In this document: positions 52,596 through 62,276 of the stretch, piece after piece | Layout: every line of letters begins with the position of its first letter | How positions within the stretch are numbered: position 1 is the stretch's first letter | Assembly (NCBI GenBank): GCA_910584055.1 | Contig: CAJTZS010000013.1 | Location: 1 to 64,000 of the forward strand | Source of the DNA: an uncultured Muribaculaceae bacterium | Lineage (GTDB): Bacteria > Bacteroidota > Bacteroidia > Bacteroidales > Muribaculaceae | Direction of reading: 5' to 3' | Length of the DNA: 64,000 nt | The notes under the pieces: generated by a model | The model's input: only the letters and a program-made list of their open reading frames with translations | The model's database searches: none | Told to the model about the DNA's origin: nothing | Position numbers and translations under genes: made by a program

Positions 52596-55500
52596 TTGAT
52601 GCCGGTAAATGGGCTTTTGCCAACAAAAATCTGTTGAACTTCATCATTGCAGTCCTGATAATCGGGGGATTATGGAGCGCATATGCGATGAGCAAATTTG
52701 AGGACCCGGAAATCAAGGTCAAAGTGGCGCTTGTTTCCACCATCTGCCCCGGCTTGTCGGCTTCGGAGGTAGAATTGGAGGTTACAGATCCGTTGGAGAA
52801 ACAGATCAGGCAGATGAGCGATGTGAACAGTGTCGAGAGCTATTCTTATAATGACTTGTCTATAATTCAGGTTGAACTCCTCAGCACTGTTCCCAAACCC
52901 GATGTCGAACAGCATTGGGATGAACTGCGCCGCAAAGTAGCTGATGCGGCTTCAAAATTGCCGGCAGAATGTCAGATGCCGGAGGTTCACGATGATTTCA
53001 GCAATGTGTATGGTATTTTCCTTGCGCTGACAGGCGACGGCATGGATGATGCAACATTGGGGAAATATGCCGAACTTATAAAGCGCGAACTATTGGAGAT
53101 TGACGGAGTAAACCGAGTTGAGTTATATGGGGAGCGTCCTGAATGTATAAACATCCGTGTCAGTCATGAGAAACTGGCTTCTCTTGGAGTTAAACCTGCC
53201 GAAATTCTTGCGACGCTCAAGGATTTGGAAGCTCAACCTTATTCCGGCTATTACGAAAATGGAGATACTCGTGCGAGAATAAATGTAACCGGGCGATTCA
53301 TAACGATATCGGATATTGGTGATATGCTTGTAGCAGGGCATCAGGATGACAACCTACGCCTGTCGGATATCGCAGTAATATCAAAAGAGTACGAAGAACC
53401 TGTGCGGTCTGAAATGCTATATGACGGAGAAAAAAGCATCGGCATTTTAGTGTCCGCCAATACTAATAGCGATATAATCAAGGTCGGTGCGGAAGTGGAT
53501 GATACGCTTGAAAGGCTTGCAGCCGAAAGATTCCCGGTCGGGATTACCGTACATAAGGTTTTTTATCAGCCTGAAAAAGTTGGCGGGTCATTATCTACTT
53601 TCTTCATTAACCTTGCAGAATCCGTGGGCATTGTGATACTTATCCTAATGCTTGCTATGGGATTTAGAAGCGGCGTTGTAATCGCCGTATCACTGATTAC
53701 AATCGTATTCGGCTCTTTTCTTTTCCTCTTTATTCTTGGTGGCACTATGCAGCGTGTGTCGCTTGCGGCTTTCATACTCGCAATGGGGATGCTCGTTGAC
53801 AATGCAATAGTAATTGTCGACGGTATTCTTGTTGACCTCAATGCCGGAAAATCCCGGCTTGAGGCTATGACTTCGATAGAATGTAAAACAGCGATGCCAC
53901 TTCTTGGTGCTACGCTTATAGCTATTCTTGCCTTTCTCCCGATATTCCTGTCTCCTGACACTCCGGGTATATATGTGAGAGATATGTTTATTGTTCTCGC
54001 CGTTTCCTTGTTGCTAAGTTGGGTACTTGCTCTTGTCCATGTGCCACTTATGTGCGATAAACTTTTCAAGCAAAAGAGCAAGGCTATTGGTGAATTATAT
54101 CAAGGCAAAATTTACGATATCCTGCGCTCTATGCTTAACTATGGACTATCCCATAGGTTGATGGCTGTTTGCGTTATGCTACTTTTGCTTGTCGGCTCCG
54201 TTATCTGTTTCCGCTGGGTACGTCAGGGCTTCTTCCCTGATATGGAATATAACCAACTGTATATCGAATACAAACTGCCGGAAGGAACAGGAAGCAACCG
54301 TGTAAAGAAAGACCTTGCCACAATAGAAGCGGTTTTGAAAGAAAAATTTGGAGCCGGACATGTCACGACTTCCATCGGTGCAACTCCCGGACGTTATAAC
54401 CTTGTGAGAAATATAGCGACACCTTCATTATCATACGGAGAACTTATTGTTGATTTCTCCGACCCCTCGGAAGTCGATGATAAGATTGAAGACGTACAGT
54501 CATACCTGACTGAAAATTATCCGCAAGCATACGTCAAGGCCAAGAAATACAATCTGATGTTCAAAAAACATCCCATAGAGGCACAGATTGCCGGCCCGGA
54601 CCCGGCGGTATTGTCGCAGATAGGAGACACAATGCGGGCGTTGATGGAAAAGTCAGGAGCTGTGAGAATTATAACCCGTGACCTCGAACCCGAAACCCCG
54701 ATGATAAACGTGCAATATGACCGCTCTTCAGCATTGCAATCGGGCGTGACACGGAATGACATGAGCATGTCGCTGCTCACGGCAAACGGAGGTCTGCCTG
54801 TAAGCACTTTTTACAACGGCATAAAACCGTGCCAGATATATCTCAAAGAAACCGATGAGAACGGTAATGATATAGCTGATATTTACAACGTGCCGGTTTT
54901 CACCATGCTCCCCGACATAATGGCCGTGGCCGATAAGGTTACTGTAAATCAGCTTATGGCCGGAAAGTTGGATGCGAGTGACATTACCGAACGTCTGATG
55001 GCGACCGTTCCATTACAGCAAGCTGTCTCGGATATTACCGTTGAGTGGGAATATCCTGTTATACCACGATATAATGGGCAAAGGATGATACGTGTGCAGG
55101 CATCCCCGGTTGAGGGTCTTGAAACGGCAAAAGCTCAGAAAATTGTAGCCGAAAGCATCGAGGCGTTAGATTTGCCCGAAGGATATTCCTTGTCTTGGCA
55201 AGGAGAAAAGGCCGCTAATGATGAGGCGATGCGGTATCTTTTTCTGAATTTCCCCCTTGCAATAATTCTTATGATTGCAATTCTTATCATGCTTTTCAAA
55301 GATTACCGCAAGCCGGTGATAATTCTTTGCACTGTTCCGATGGTTGCTGTTGGTGTTGTCCTGACAATGGTGGCGACTCGGCAGGTGTTTAACTTCTGCG
55401 CCATCGTCGGCACTCTCGGTCTTATAGGTATGGTTATCAAAAACGGCATTGTACTGCTTGATGAAATAAACATTCAGATTGCATCGGGCAAACCGCAGAA

Positions 55501-55708
55501 GGAATCTCTCGTATATGCTGCGCAGAGCAGGTTGCGTCCGGTCTCGATGGCGGCATTGACTACAATCTTGGGTATGATCCCGTTGCTTACGGATGCGATG
55601 TTCGGGGCTATGGCTGCGGCCATAATGGGCGGTCTGTTGTTCGGAACTGTCATAACACTTGTGTTCGTACCTATTCTTTATTCGTTGTTTTTCAAGGAAC
55701 GTAAATGA
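52592..55708 (+). CDS. RND-family efflux pump
   Basis: 1038 residues with the usual layout: TM1 near residue 15, a first large periplasmic loop, a TM2-6 block (about 330-490), a second loop, and a C-terminal TM8-12 block. The TM4 proton-relay segment reads GMLVDNAIVIVDGI, so the first Asp is present and the second position is Asn, as in a common subgroup. The length is normal. It exports hydrophobic or amphipathic compounds; drug, bile-salt or dye specificity cannot be read. Confidence 0.94.
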   Translation: MIDAGKWAFANKNLLNFIIAVLIIGGLWSAYAMSKFEDPEIKVKVALVSTICPGLSASEVELEVTDPLEKQIRQMSDVNSVESYSYNDLSIIQVELLSTVPKPDVEQHWDELRRKVADAASKLPAECQMPEVHDDFSNVYGIFLALTGDGMDDATLGKYAELIKRELLEIDGVNRVELYGERPECINIRVSHEKLASLGVKPAEILATLKDLEAQPYSGYYENGDTRARINVTGRFITISDIGDMLVAGHQDDNLRLSDIAVISKEYEEPVRSEMLYDGEKSIGILVSANTNSDIIKVGAEVDDTLERLAAERFPVGITVHKVFYQPEKVGGSLSTFFINLAESVGIVILILMLAMGFRSGVVIAVSLITIVFGSFLFLFILGGTMQRVSLAAFILAMGMLVDNAIVIVDGILVDLNAGKSRLEAMTSIECKTAMPLLGATLIAILAFLPIFLSPDTPGIYVRDMFIVLAVSLLLSWVLALVHVPLMCDKLFKQKSKAIGELYQGKIYDILRSMLNYGLSHRLMAVCVMLLLLVGSVICFRWVRQGFFPDMEYNQLYIEYKLPEGTGSNRVKKDLATIEAVLKEKFGAGHVTTSIGATPGRYNLVRNIATPSLSYGELIVDFSDPSEVDDKIEDVQSYLTENYPQAYVKAKKYNLMFKKHPIEAQIAGPDPAVLSQIGDTMRALMEKSGAVRIITRDLEPETPMINVQYDRSSALQSGVTRNDMSMSLLTANGGLPVSTFYNGIKPCQIYLKETDENGNDIADIYNVPVFTMLPDIMAVADKVTVNQLMAGKLDASDITERLMATVPLQQAVSDITVEWEYPVIPRYNGQRMIRVQASPVEGLETAKAQKIVAESIEALDLPEGYSLSWQGEKAANDEAMRYLFLNFPLAIILMIAILIMLFKDYRKPVIILCTVPMVAVGVVLTMVATRQVFNFCAIVGTLGLIGMVIKNGIVLLDEINIQIASGKPQKESLVYAAQSRLRPVSMAALTTILGMIPLLTDAMFGAMAAAIMGGLLFGTVITLVFVPILYSLFFKERK

Positions 55709-57051
55709 AACATCTTTTAACAGTAATAATTATCCTGTGTCAAGCCCCGTTGTATGCGCAGCGGGTTATGACCTTGGCAGAATGTGAGGATATGGCTTTC
55801 CGGAACAACAAGGAAATCCAAGCATCCTACCGTCAGATAAAAAGCATGGAGTATCAGGCAAAAAGTGCTCGTGGAAATTTCTATCCTAATATCAAAGCCG
55901 ATGCACTTGGCATATATAATACAGGCAAAGGGAATATGAACATCGAAGGTGGAAACCTGCCGGTGATGACGCCGGGAAATGACGGTGTGCCTGTGCCGTC
56001 AGGTTCATTCGCTTATTTTCCGGGGCTTGCCCTTGATTATAAAATCGGAACATTCTTCACCGGAGGCATAACAATAGAACAGCCGATTTATATGGGTGGA
56101 CGTATCTCTACGGGCTATCGTATGGCAAAAATCGGACATGATATTGCGATTGAAAACAAGCACTTGACTGAAACGGACGTAAGGCTTGCCGTGGCGAACG
56201 CATACGCCGGGGTCGTGAAAGCGCAGGAGATGGATTCAGTGGCCTGTAAATACAAGGAAGTGCTTGTGGAACTTCTTAAAAATGTGGATAGTGGTGTACG
56301 CAATGGGATGGCTACACGCAATGACCTCCTGAAAGTGCAGGTCCGTATCAATGAGGCTGAATTGATGATTATGAAAGCTGGAAATGCCGTGAGGTTGGCC
56401 AAAAAGAACCTATGCCATACCATTGGTATGCCTATTGATAGTGACATTCATATCATATCCGAGTATCCTGATATCGAAAAGCCGTCCTCCTTTTCCAATG
56501 AGATAACGACCAGACCGGAATACCGTATGCTGGAATCTCAGGTGGAACTGGCGGCCAATCAAGTCAAATTTGAACGTGCCGCTATGTTGCCACAAATAGG
56601 TGTTCAGGCAGGTTATATGTATAACAATGGATTGAAAATCAATGGTGACAGACTTATGAACAACGGTGCGTTTAATGTTGCTGTAAGCGTCACCATCCCG
56701 ATATATACTTTCGGTGTCAATTCAAATAAGGTAAAGGCGGCACACGCCCGTCACGAGCAGTTGCAATTGGAACGCGAATATGCCAATGAAGCCATGCTAT
56801 TGCAACTTTCACAGGCGGCTGACAATCTTTCAGAGATGATTGCCGAGGTCGATGTGGCGGAACTTTCGTTGGTACAGGCCGATGAGAATATGCGTGTTTC
56901 TGGCAGACAGTATTCAGCCGGTATGGAAACATTGGTGAATTATTTGGAATCACAGACATTATGGAGAGAAGCATATCAGACAAAAGTAGAAACACGATTC
57001 AAACTCTACACAACATATCTGGATTATCTTAAAGCCTCCGGGCGATTATAA
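55705..57051 (+). CDS. TolC-like outer-membrane efflux channel
   Basis: 448 residues with a signal peptide (cleaved after about Ala18-Gln19). The two structural repeats of the OEP family are visible, starting MTLAECEDMAFRNNKEIQASYRQI and RPEYRMLESQVELAANQVKFERAAMLPQIG. Late VNYLESQTLWREAYQTKVETRFKLYTTYLDYL is typical. It completes the tripartite pump. It overlaps the pump gene by 4 nt. Confidence 0.93.
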   Translation: MKHLLTVIIILCQAPLYAQRVMTLAECEDMAFRNNKEIQASYRQIKSMEYQAKSARGNFYPNIKADALGIYNTGKGNMNIEGGNLPVMTPGNDGVPVPSGSFAYFPGLALDYKIGTFFTGGITIEQPIYMGGRISTGYRMAKIGHDIAIENKHLTETDVRLAVANAYAGVVKAQEMDSVACKYKEVLVELLKNVDSGVRNGMATRNDLLKVQVRINEAELMIMKAGNAVRLAKKNLCHTIGMPIDSDIHIISEYPDIEKPSSFSNEITTRPEYRMLESQVELAANQVKFERAAMLPQIGVQAGYMYNNGLKINGDRLMNNGAFNVAVSVTIPIYTFGVNSNKVKAAHARHEQLQLEREYANEAMLLQLSQAADNLSEMIAEVDVAELSLVQADENMRVSGRQYSAGMETLVNYLESQTLWREAYQTKVETRFKLYTTYLDYLKASGRL

Positions 57052-57062
57052 AAAACAGAGAT

Positions 57063-57493
57063 ATGAGAATCAGCAAATTATTCAAAGTAGATGCCACAAT
57101 GCTCCCGGTCATCATCGGATTGATTATTTCCGGGATAAAAATACACGTTACCTCATACGTCATCAATCATGAAGCTTGGCATAACTGGGCTGTTGCTCAT
57201 GTTGCCCTGTCATTAGCGTTTACCATTGTGGTATATATACATATCCGGCAGCACTGGGCATGGTACAAAATCTGCTACGCCCGGCAAAGAGACCTCGTAT
57301 AATAACAATACTTCTGACGATTGCCATGCTGCTTGAATTGATAACAGGTATTGCCCTGATTGCATTTGTAGATGGCGAAGGCAGCTTATGGGGTCACATC
57401 CACTGGATTGGCGGGCTGATACTGACTGCTTTGGCAACAGGTCACATAATCAAACGCTTCAAAATTCTCCTGAAAGGATTAAGAATAATATAA
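57063..57493 (+). pseudogene. DUF4405-like membrane protein, frameshifted
   Basis: Two overlapping frames together make one four-helix protein: the first ends after VYIHIRQHWAWYK, and the second resumes with NLLRPAKRPRIITILLTIAM and ends HIIKRFKILLKGLRII. The break is at an A4 run (57267-57270), where one extra A would restore the frame. Conserved His residues (HEAWHNW, HIRQHW, HIHW, GHIIK) resemble cytochrome-b-like small membrane proteins. It is the fourth gene of the pump operon. It is a true pseudogene, a sequencing error or slippage-dependent. Confidence 0.7.
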
Positions 57494-57503
57494 AAGAAAA
57501 CTA

Positions 57504-58765
57504 ATGAACAACGTATTGATTGTAGATGCGTCATCTTCCGACTTACGTGTCATGGCTGGCTTACTTACGAAAGCCGGCTATGACCCGGTAACAGCGGAGA
57601 ACTTTGACGCTGCAAAAGAGGAGGTGGCGAAACTGCCGCCGGGAGCGGTCGTTGTCACGGCGATGAAATTCACTCGTGGCACGGCAAAAGAGTTTATAAA
57701 GTGGCTGAAAGCGGATGGCTACAAGTTCCCCGTGATAGCCGTAGTGGACAATCTCAACAGCCTCGATGCAATTGAGGTCATGCAGGGGCATGGTGCTGTC
57801 GATGTGGTACAACGTCTCGCCCTTGACAAGCAACTTGTCGAGACCGTGGGCAAATATGCCCGTGACATGGGTTCAGCCGTTTCGGTTGAAACTACCCTTA
57901 TTCCTCGCCCAAGCAAGGAGTTCAGAGGAATAGAGCGTGAGATAAGCCGGATTGCCAACGCTGACGCAAACGTGATTATCTTCGGCGAGAACGGTCTGGG
58001 CAAGGAGCAGATGGCGAAGGAGATTTACCGCCGGGGCAACCGTACCGACAAACCCCTGACGGTTCTTGAAGCCGGTGCGGTGGTGCCGCTCTTGTGGGCA
58101 ACCATGACCCTGCTTCGGGCAACAGCGAGATGTATAACCGTATCAGCGGTTATTTCCACAAAGCCGCCGGAGGCACAATCATCATCAAGAATATCCATCT
58201 GCTCAACTTCGACAAGCAATCGGTTCTGCTCCACATTCTTTCGGAAGAACATCCCGATGTGAGGGTGATATGCACCGCAGAGCCGGAACTGCTGGAGATG
58301 GTGACAGCACAGACATTCCGCCCGACACTGTTCTATCATCTTAGGGAGGTGGATATAACCGTGCCTCCATTGCGAAAGGTTGTTGAGGATATTCAGCCGA
58401 TAGCCGAGTATTTCCTCAAAGAGAAGGCCGATGAGAAAGGAGAGCCGATGAGAAGGCTCGATGCCTCCGCAGTCAAGGCATTGAAAGTTCATCCGTGGCC
58501 GGGAAATATCCGAGAGTTGAAGAATGTGATCCAACTCGCCGCCGACATCGAAAGCGATTTAATCACCGCCTCGGTTTTGCCGATAAGCCATTCATCGCCG
58601 GAAACAAAAGACAGCCTGAAACTCCGCAATCCTAACACGGAAAAGCAGATGATAGCCGACGCATTGGCGCAGACAAATGGCAATCTTACCCAAGCCGCCA
58701 AACTGTTGGGCATCGGTCGTAGCACCATGACCTACAAGGTAAAGCACTACGGATTGAAACAATAA
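57504..58765 (+). pseudogene. Degenerate sigma-54-type response regulator, frameshifted
   Basis: The first frame (57504 to about 58090) holds a receiver-like domain in which the phospho-acceptor Asp is missing (VVVTAMKF), then Walker A GENGLGKEQMAKEIY. The second frame (from about 58094 to 58765) continues with AAGGTIIIKNIHLL, where the Walker B acidic pair is lost, then the R-finger region and a C-terminal Fis HTH (NLTQAAKLLGIGRSTMTYKVKHYG). No GAFTGA loop is present. The frame change lies at about 58090-58100. A shortened DNA-binding protein could still be made from the second frame. Confidence 0.75.
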
Positions 58766-59252
58766 CGGTGTGTGAACGCCCGTTAATTCGCCGAAAATGA
58801 TTAACTTTATGGCGAATTTAGAAATATAGCGCAATCGGAGAGCCGATTGCTTGAAAATACAGTATAACATAACTTCGCAGAAGTTCTATTGAGAATCTGG
58901 ACAATTCTACAATGGGAGAACCAAGCGATGCTTATGCTGTGCGTCTGCATAGCGTGCATCGGTAAACATCTCCCACTTCCATTAGGCAGTCCAGAGCCTT
59001 CAATAGTAAGAGTGCTTTCGATGCACGTTTTTTATTGCCCCTAAATCTGCCAAATGCCGAACACATTGACAAGGTTCAATAAATATCGGCTTTAACAATC
59101 CTAAAATCCAAATACGCCGAATAATCATAATCTACTGAAAACACGCAATTTCCAAATTAACATTTTATTCTCCAATCCATTTCCGATGTGGCGTGGTTTA
59201 TCATTGCGAAAAATCAAAACGTAATGTATAACACTAAAACCAGCTCCGATAA
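58766..59252. other. Gene-free stretch with hairpins
   Basis: No convincing gene. CAATCGG-AGAG-CCGATTG (about 58840-58857) and CGATGC...GCATCG with inner TATGC/GCATA (about 58929-58965) can form stems. It may hold the terminator of the preceding operon and control sites of the element. No promoter box is clear. Confidence 0.5.
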
Positions 59253-59480
59253 ATGGATGTATTTTCACTTACCGAGACCGAGTTCTTCCGAAAGCTGACC
59301 GAGGGGAAGAGCGACAACCTGCACATAGCCTACAAGGATTTTGTGCTCCAAGTCAGCGAGTTGTGCAACAAGGGAACACACAAGGGATACGTCATCACCG
59401 CATTGCTCTTCGTGGAGGTCGAAATCAGCCACCTCCAAACGGCGGCACAACGCCATGAGGTCAACAACACCGATATGCCC
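59253..59480 (+). pseudogene. Candidate 5' fragment of an unknown gene, 3' end lost
   Basis: About 75 codons from ATG 59253 read like real protein (MDVFSLTETEFFRKLTEGKS, ELCNKGTHKGYVITALLF) with coding-type third positions. The frame then runs antisense into the ATPase gene. The opposite-strand frame here is Leu/Val-rich and looks like an antisense shadow. I do not recognise the family. Confidence 0.4.
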
Positions 59481-60104
59481 CCTCACGTTGTCATCGGCCT
59501 TGTTCTGATGCAATACCGTGTGTATGTGGATTTGGTAGCGGTCAGTCCACGACATGAGCCGTGTTATCACGTTGGTGGCTTCGGTGGCGTTGTTGATGTC
59601 GTACATCAGGTCACGGATACCGTCTATGATGACCAGCCCGATTCCGGGGGTGGTGGCGATGGCGTGGTCAATCATGGAGAGACGCTGCTCCGGCGAATAG
59701 GGTCGCAGGGACGCGAACTTGAAATTGTCGGGGTGGCTGTCAACAGGCAGCCCTGCAAGGCGCAGTATTCTCCATATCACGCGCTGGCAATGGTAGGGGC
59801 TTTGCTCGGTGTCTATGTAGAGGACGGTGCGTTTGTCCTCCGGCATCTCCCCGATGTACGCCAGCACCTCGCCGTTCTTCAATGCCGCCGCTGTCAGCGC
59901 GGTCACGTTGAACGTCTTTCGGCTCTTGGCTTTTCCGGTTGATGCGGAAAAATTTCCCAAAGTGCCGATTACTGCACCGTTGCAGAAAAGCACCTCGGTG
60001 TCGGCCTGACACTCGTCAGTCACACGCAGGAGCGATTTCTCCCACATATCGGCCACAGTATGCGATGTTGCCTGTGGCGTGTTTGTCGTAATGTTGTCGT
60101 TCAT
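59265..60104 (-). CDS. RepA-like AAA ATPase of the element, probably C-terminally truncated
   Basis: 279 residues. The nucleotide loop reads ASTGKAKSRKTF, followed by VLYIDTEQSPYHCQRVIWRI, LVIIDGIRDLMYDIN (Walker B) and IHTVLHQNKADDNVRGHIG. This matches RepA/DnaB-like ATPases found on Bacteroidota mobile elements. After RGHIG the usual T-E-L-N-N-K-A-E-T continuation is absent; the remaining 65 residues are unrelated and look antisense to another gene. Its start overlaps the HTH gene stop by 4 nt. Confidence 0.75.
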   Translation of the reverse strand: MNDNITTNTPQATSHTVADMWEKSLLRVTDECQADTEVLFCNGAVIGTLGNFSASTGKAKSRKTFNVTALTAAALKNGEVLAYIGEMPEDKRTVLYIDTEQSPYHCQRVIWRILRLAGLPVDSHPDNFKFASLRPYSPEQRLSMIDHAIATTPGIGLVIIDGIRDLMYDINNATEATNVITRLMSWTDRYQIHIHTVLHQNKADDNVRGHIGVVDLMALCRRLEVADFDLHEEQCGDDVSLVCSLVAQLADLEHKILVGYVQVVALPLGQLSEELGLGK

Positions 60105-60484
60105 CTGCGTATGGTTATTGAGGATTTGACGGTTACGGGTTGAAGCACGCCGATGGCGTTGCCGTTGATTAGTCTCGCATTAGCCCATTGAGCGAGTTCC
60201 GCGATACGGAAATGAAGCCGTGAGCCGAACTTGTGGAAGGGAACCTCCCCCGATGATGTGAGCTTGTAGAGCTGGCTCTTTTTGATTTTGTATCCGTTGG
60301 CGTTGAGGAATTTCACCGCCCCGTCCATGTCCACGGATTCGGCATCCGTGCCGGGCTTTACGAGTGCGATTATCTCGGTCACGCACTCCCTGACCGCCGA
60401 CTGTATCATGTCCTTGACCTGATGAGCCGGAACTACGATGATTTCATTCATGTCACGCATAGTCTTTGTTTTTTCGTTGAACAT
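60101..60484 (-). CDS. Excisionase-like helix-turn-helix protein
   Basis: 127 residues from Met at 60484 (MFNEKTKTMRDMNEIIVV); Met at 60460 or 60451 is also possible, and the open frame extends to 60568. The C-terminal half has MDGAVKFLNANGYKIKKSQLYKLTSSGEVPFHKFGSRLHFRIAEL in outline, a MerR/excisionase-type winged helix. It lies between the ATPase and integrase genes, a common order on small Bacteroidota integrative elements. Confidence 0.75.
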   Translation of the reverse strand: MFNEKTKTMRDMNEIIVVPAHQVKDMIQSAVRECVTEIIALVKPGTDAESVDMDGAVKFLNANGYKIKKSQLYKLTSSGEVPFHKFGSRLHFRIAELAQWANARLINGNAIGVLQPVTVKSSITIRR

Positions 60485-60703
60485 AATTTTTTGATTATGT
60501 CGCAAAGTTCGGAAGATGCCGAAACGTGAATTGGGTATTCCTTGGGAAGTTCCCACAAATTTTATCATCCGTTAACATCTATATATGGAGGAGTATTTAT
60601 GGTTTCAACATAATTAAAATATTTGTTCAGCGTTATTTATGAATGTAATTGCGGAGCAAAAGAAAAATCAATAGTTAAGAATATTAACACATAGCTGCAA
60701 CAA

Positions 60704-60745
60704 CGAAAAACGGCGCACACCTCCATTTTTTGAGGCTGCGCCGTT
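60704..60745 (-). terminator. Terminator of the integrase gene
   Basis: AACGGCGCA and TGCGCCGTT (60709-60717, 60737-60745) pair with an inner CTCC/GAGG stem. On the minus strand five T residues follow. It sits 40 bp past the integrase stop. Confidence 0.8.
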
Positions 60746-60784
60746 TGGCATCGGCTGGAATTTTCAGCTATGTCGTCAGTGATT

Positions 60785-62026
60785 TTACAAATTTATCTCG
60801 CCGAGGCTGTCTATCGCCGACTGCTTGCGTGAATCGACAACGTGTAGATATTTCTCCGTCATTTTTAGGCTGGCATGACCCAACAGTGATGATACTGTTT
60901 TTATGTCAGCCCCACCGTTAAGGATATTCACCGCAAACGAATGCCGGGCGCAGTGCCATGTGATATGCTTGGTAATCCCGGCGGCTTTTATCCACCGGCT
61001 GATATGGCTATGGACAGCCCTATGGTCTTTATTGAAAACGAATATCCTTTCCTTCGGGTTTTCTTTCGGCTTGCCGATAAGCTTCAACAGATGTTCGTTG
61101 AGCGTTGTGGTGACACCGCTGTGTGCGCTACGCCATTCAATCTTCTTCTGATTGAAACGGAGCGTCATTGCAGTGAAATCCACATTTTCGTATGTGAGTC
61201 TCTCGATGTCGCATCTGCGTATCCCGGTGAAGCAACTGAACAGGAATGCACGGCGTATGGCGTCGTTCTCGTTTGGATAGTGGGTGGCGATGAGTTTGCG
61301 AACCTCATCCATTGTCAGTATCTCCTTGGTCAACACATTCACATCGAACTTTATGGATATGCCCTTGCACGGGTCTTTCTTCATATATCCGGCATCAATG
61401 GCGTTAAGCACGACACGGTGGAACCAGTGCAGGGATTTTTTCGGACCTTCACCCGTACCGTCCTTTTTGCAGTATTCCACAAAGCCGAGTACAAGGTCAG
61501 GGGTTATCATGTCCATTCGCAGGAAATCCTCGAACTTTTTATACTTCGGGCTTGAATGTAGAAACTCCTTCAATCGGCGGTAGGATGTTCTGTAACCGTC
61601 TTTCACGCCCATTGTGAACGTGGGCGAATCACAGTGCTGCTCCTTGAAATATTTGAGAAAATCTATCTCCCCATCCGTTTTAAGGCGGTAGCCCTCCCTT
61701 GATTCAAGAAACTCCTGCTCACGCTCAAACCTTATCTTCTCGGCAAGTGCGAGGGTGTTTTTATTTTGCAGACGCTCCTGTGCGTTGCGAGGTTTCAGCC
61801 AGATGTATAAGTTTAACGCCTCCTTGCGGCGCAGATGCTTTATTGTGAATTTCTGCCTCCCCGCCGCATTGCCGGATGTGTAGAACACGGGGTTGCCCTC
61901 ATCGTCAAGAACCGGGGTCTGCTTGCGTCCGAGGTAGTATTCAAGAAGGAGGCTCGCCCTTCCGTCCTGCAACTCCTTATGGATGAGTTTCGGATTTTGT
62001 TTTGTCAGTTTTTCGAGTTTTGCCAT
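60785..62026 (-). CDS. Tyrosine recombinase/integrase
   Basis: 413 residues. It has an arm-binding N-terminal domain (to about 110), a SAM-like core-binding domain (about 120-225) and the catalytic domain. Catalytic residues: Arg270 (FTGIRRCD), His358 and Arg361 (HCARH), His384 (LLGHAS) and Tyr393 (EKYLHV). It is transcribed inward from the right end repeat, the usual position of an integrating enzyme next to its att site. It is apparently intact. Confidence 0.94.
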   Translation of the reverse strand: MAKLEKLTKQNPKLIHKELQDGRASLLLEYYLGRKQTPVLDDEGNPVFYTSGNAAGRQKFTIKHLRRKEALNLYIWLKPRNAQERLQNKNTLALAEKIRFEREQEFLESREGYRLKTDGEIDFLKYFKEQHCDSPTFTMGVKDGYRTSYRRLKEFLHSSPKYKKFEDFLRMDMITPDLVLGFVEYCKKDGTGEGPKKSLHWFHRVVLNAIDAGYMKKDPCKGISIKFDVNVLTKEILTMDEVRKLIATHYPNENDAIRRAFLFSCFTGIRRCDIERLTYENVDFTAMTLRFNQKKIEWRSAHSGVTTTLNEHLLKLIGKPKENPKERIFVFNKDHRAVHSHISRWIKAAGITKHITWHCARHSFAVNILNGGADIKTVSSLLGHASLKMTEKYLHVVDSRKQSAIDSLGEINL

Positions 62027-62109
62027 TTAATGATTATCTTTGTTGTGCGCAAAGGTAACGAGGTGTTGCGAAATCAAAAAATCGCCCTCAATATCTATTA
62101 ACACTCGAA

Positions 62110-62132
62110 GTGTACGAAATGTGTACGCAATG
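62110..62132. repeat. Right end repeat of the integrated element (candidate att)
   Basis: Tandem 11-mers GTGTACGAAAT and GTGTACGCAAT plus G; 22 of 23 bases equal the copy at 50230. The 62133-62276 sequence to the right has no gene. Confidence 0.6.
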
Positions 62133-62276
62133 CGAAAAATAACGGAAATCAACCCAAATCTGTGGAATACCCCAACAGTCTAAACTACTGACAAACAGCA
62201 TATTTAATTTACTGCCGTTTTCTTCATTTTCCTATCGTATTAACATAGATTGTATTGTACTCGTTAAATTTATTAA

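Larger units (their letters stand above)
50230..62132. mobile_element. Putative 11.9-kb integrated element with RND efflux cargo
   Basis: It is bounded by the 23-bp direct repeats. The right end holds a tyrosine recombinase, an excisionase-like HTH protein and a truncated RepA-like ATPase, all transcribed inward. The cargo is an AraC regulator, an RND pump operon and two damaged genes. No relaxase or mobilisation gene is visible, so transfer would need help or the element is a remnant. The boundaries are inferred from repeat position, not from a filled and empty site comparison. Confidence 0.6.

Noticed and set aside
58094..58765. Independent GTG-started gene for the AAA/Fis half of the regulator
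   Set aside because: The frame continues exactly where the upstream frame loses family similarity, so a frame change in one gene is simpler; separate translation is not excluded.
59265..59490. Simple frameshift as the cause of the odd ATPase C terminus
   Set aside because: Neither of the other two minus-strand frames restores the expected T-E-L-N-N-K continuation, so a rearrangement fits better than an indel.
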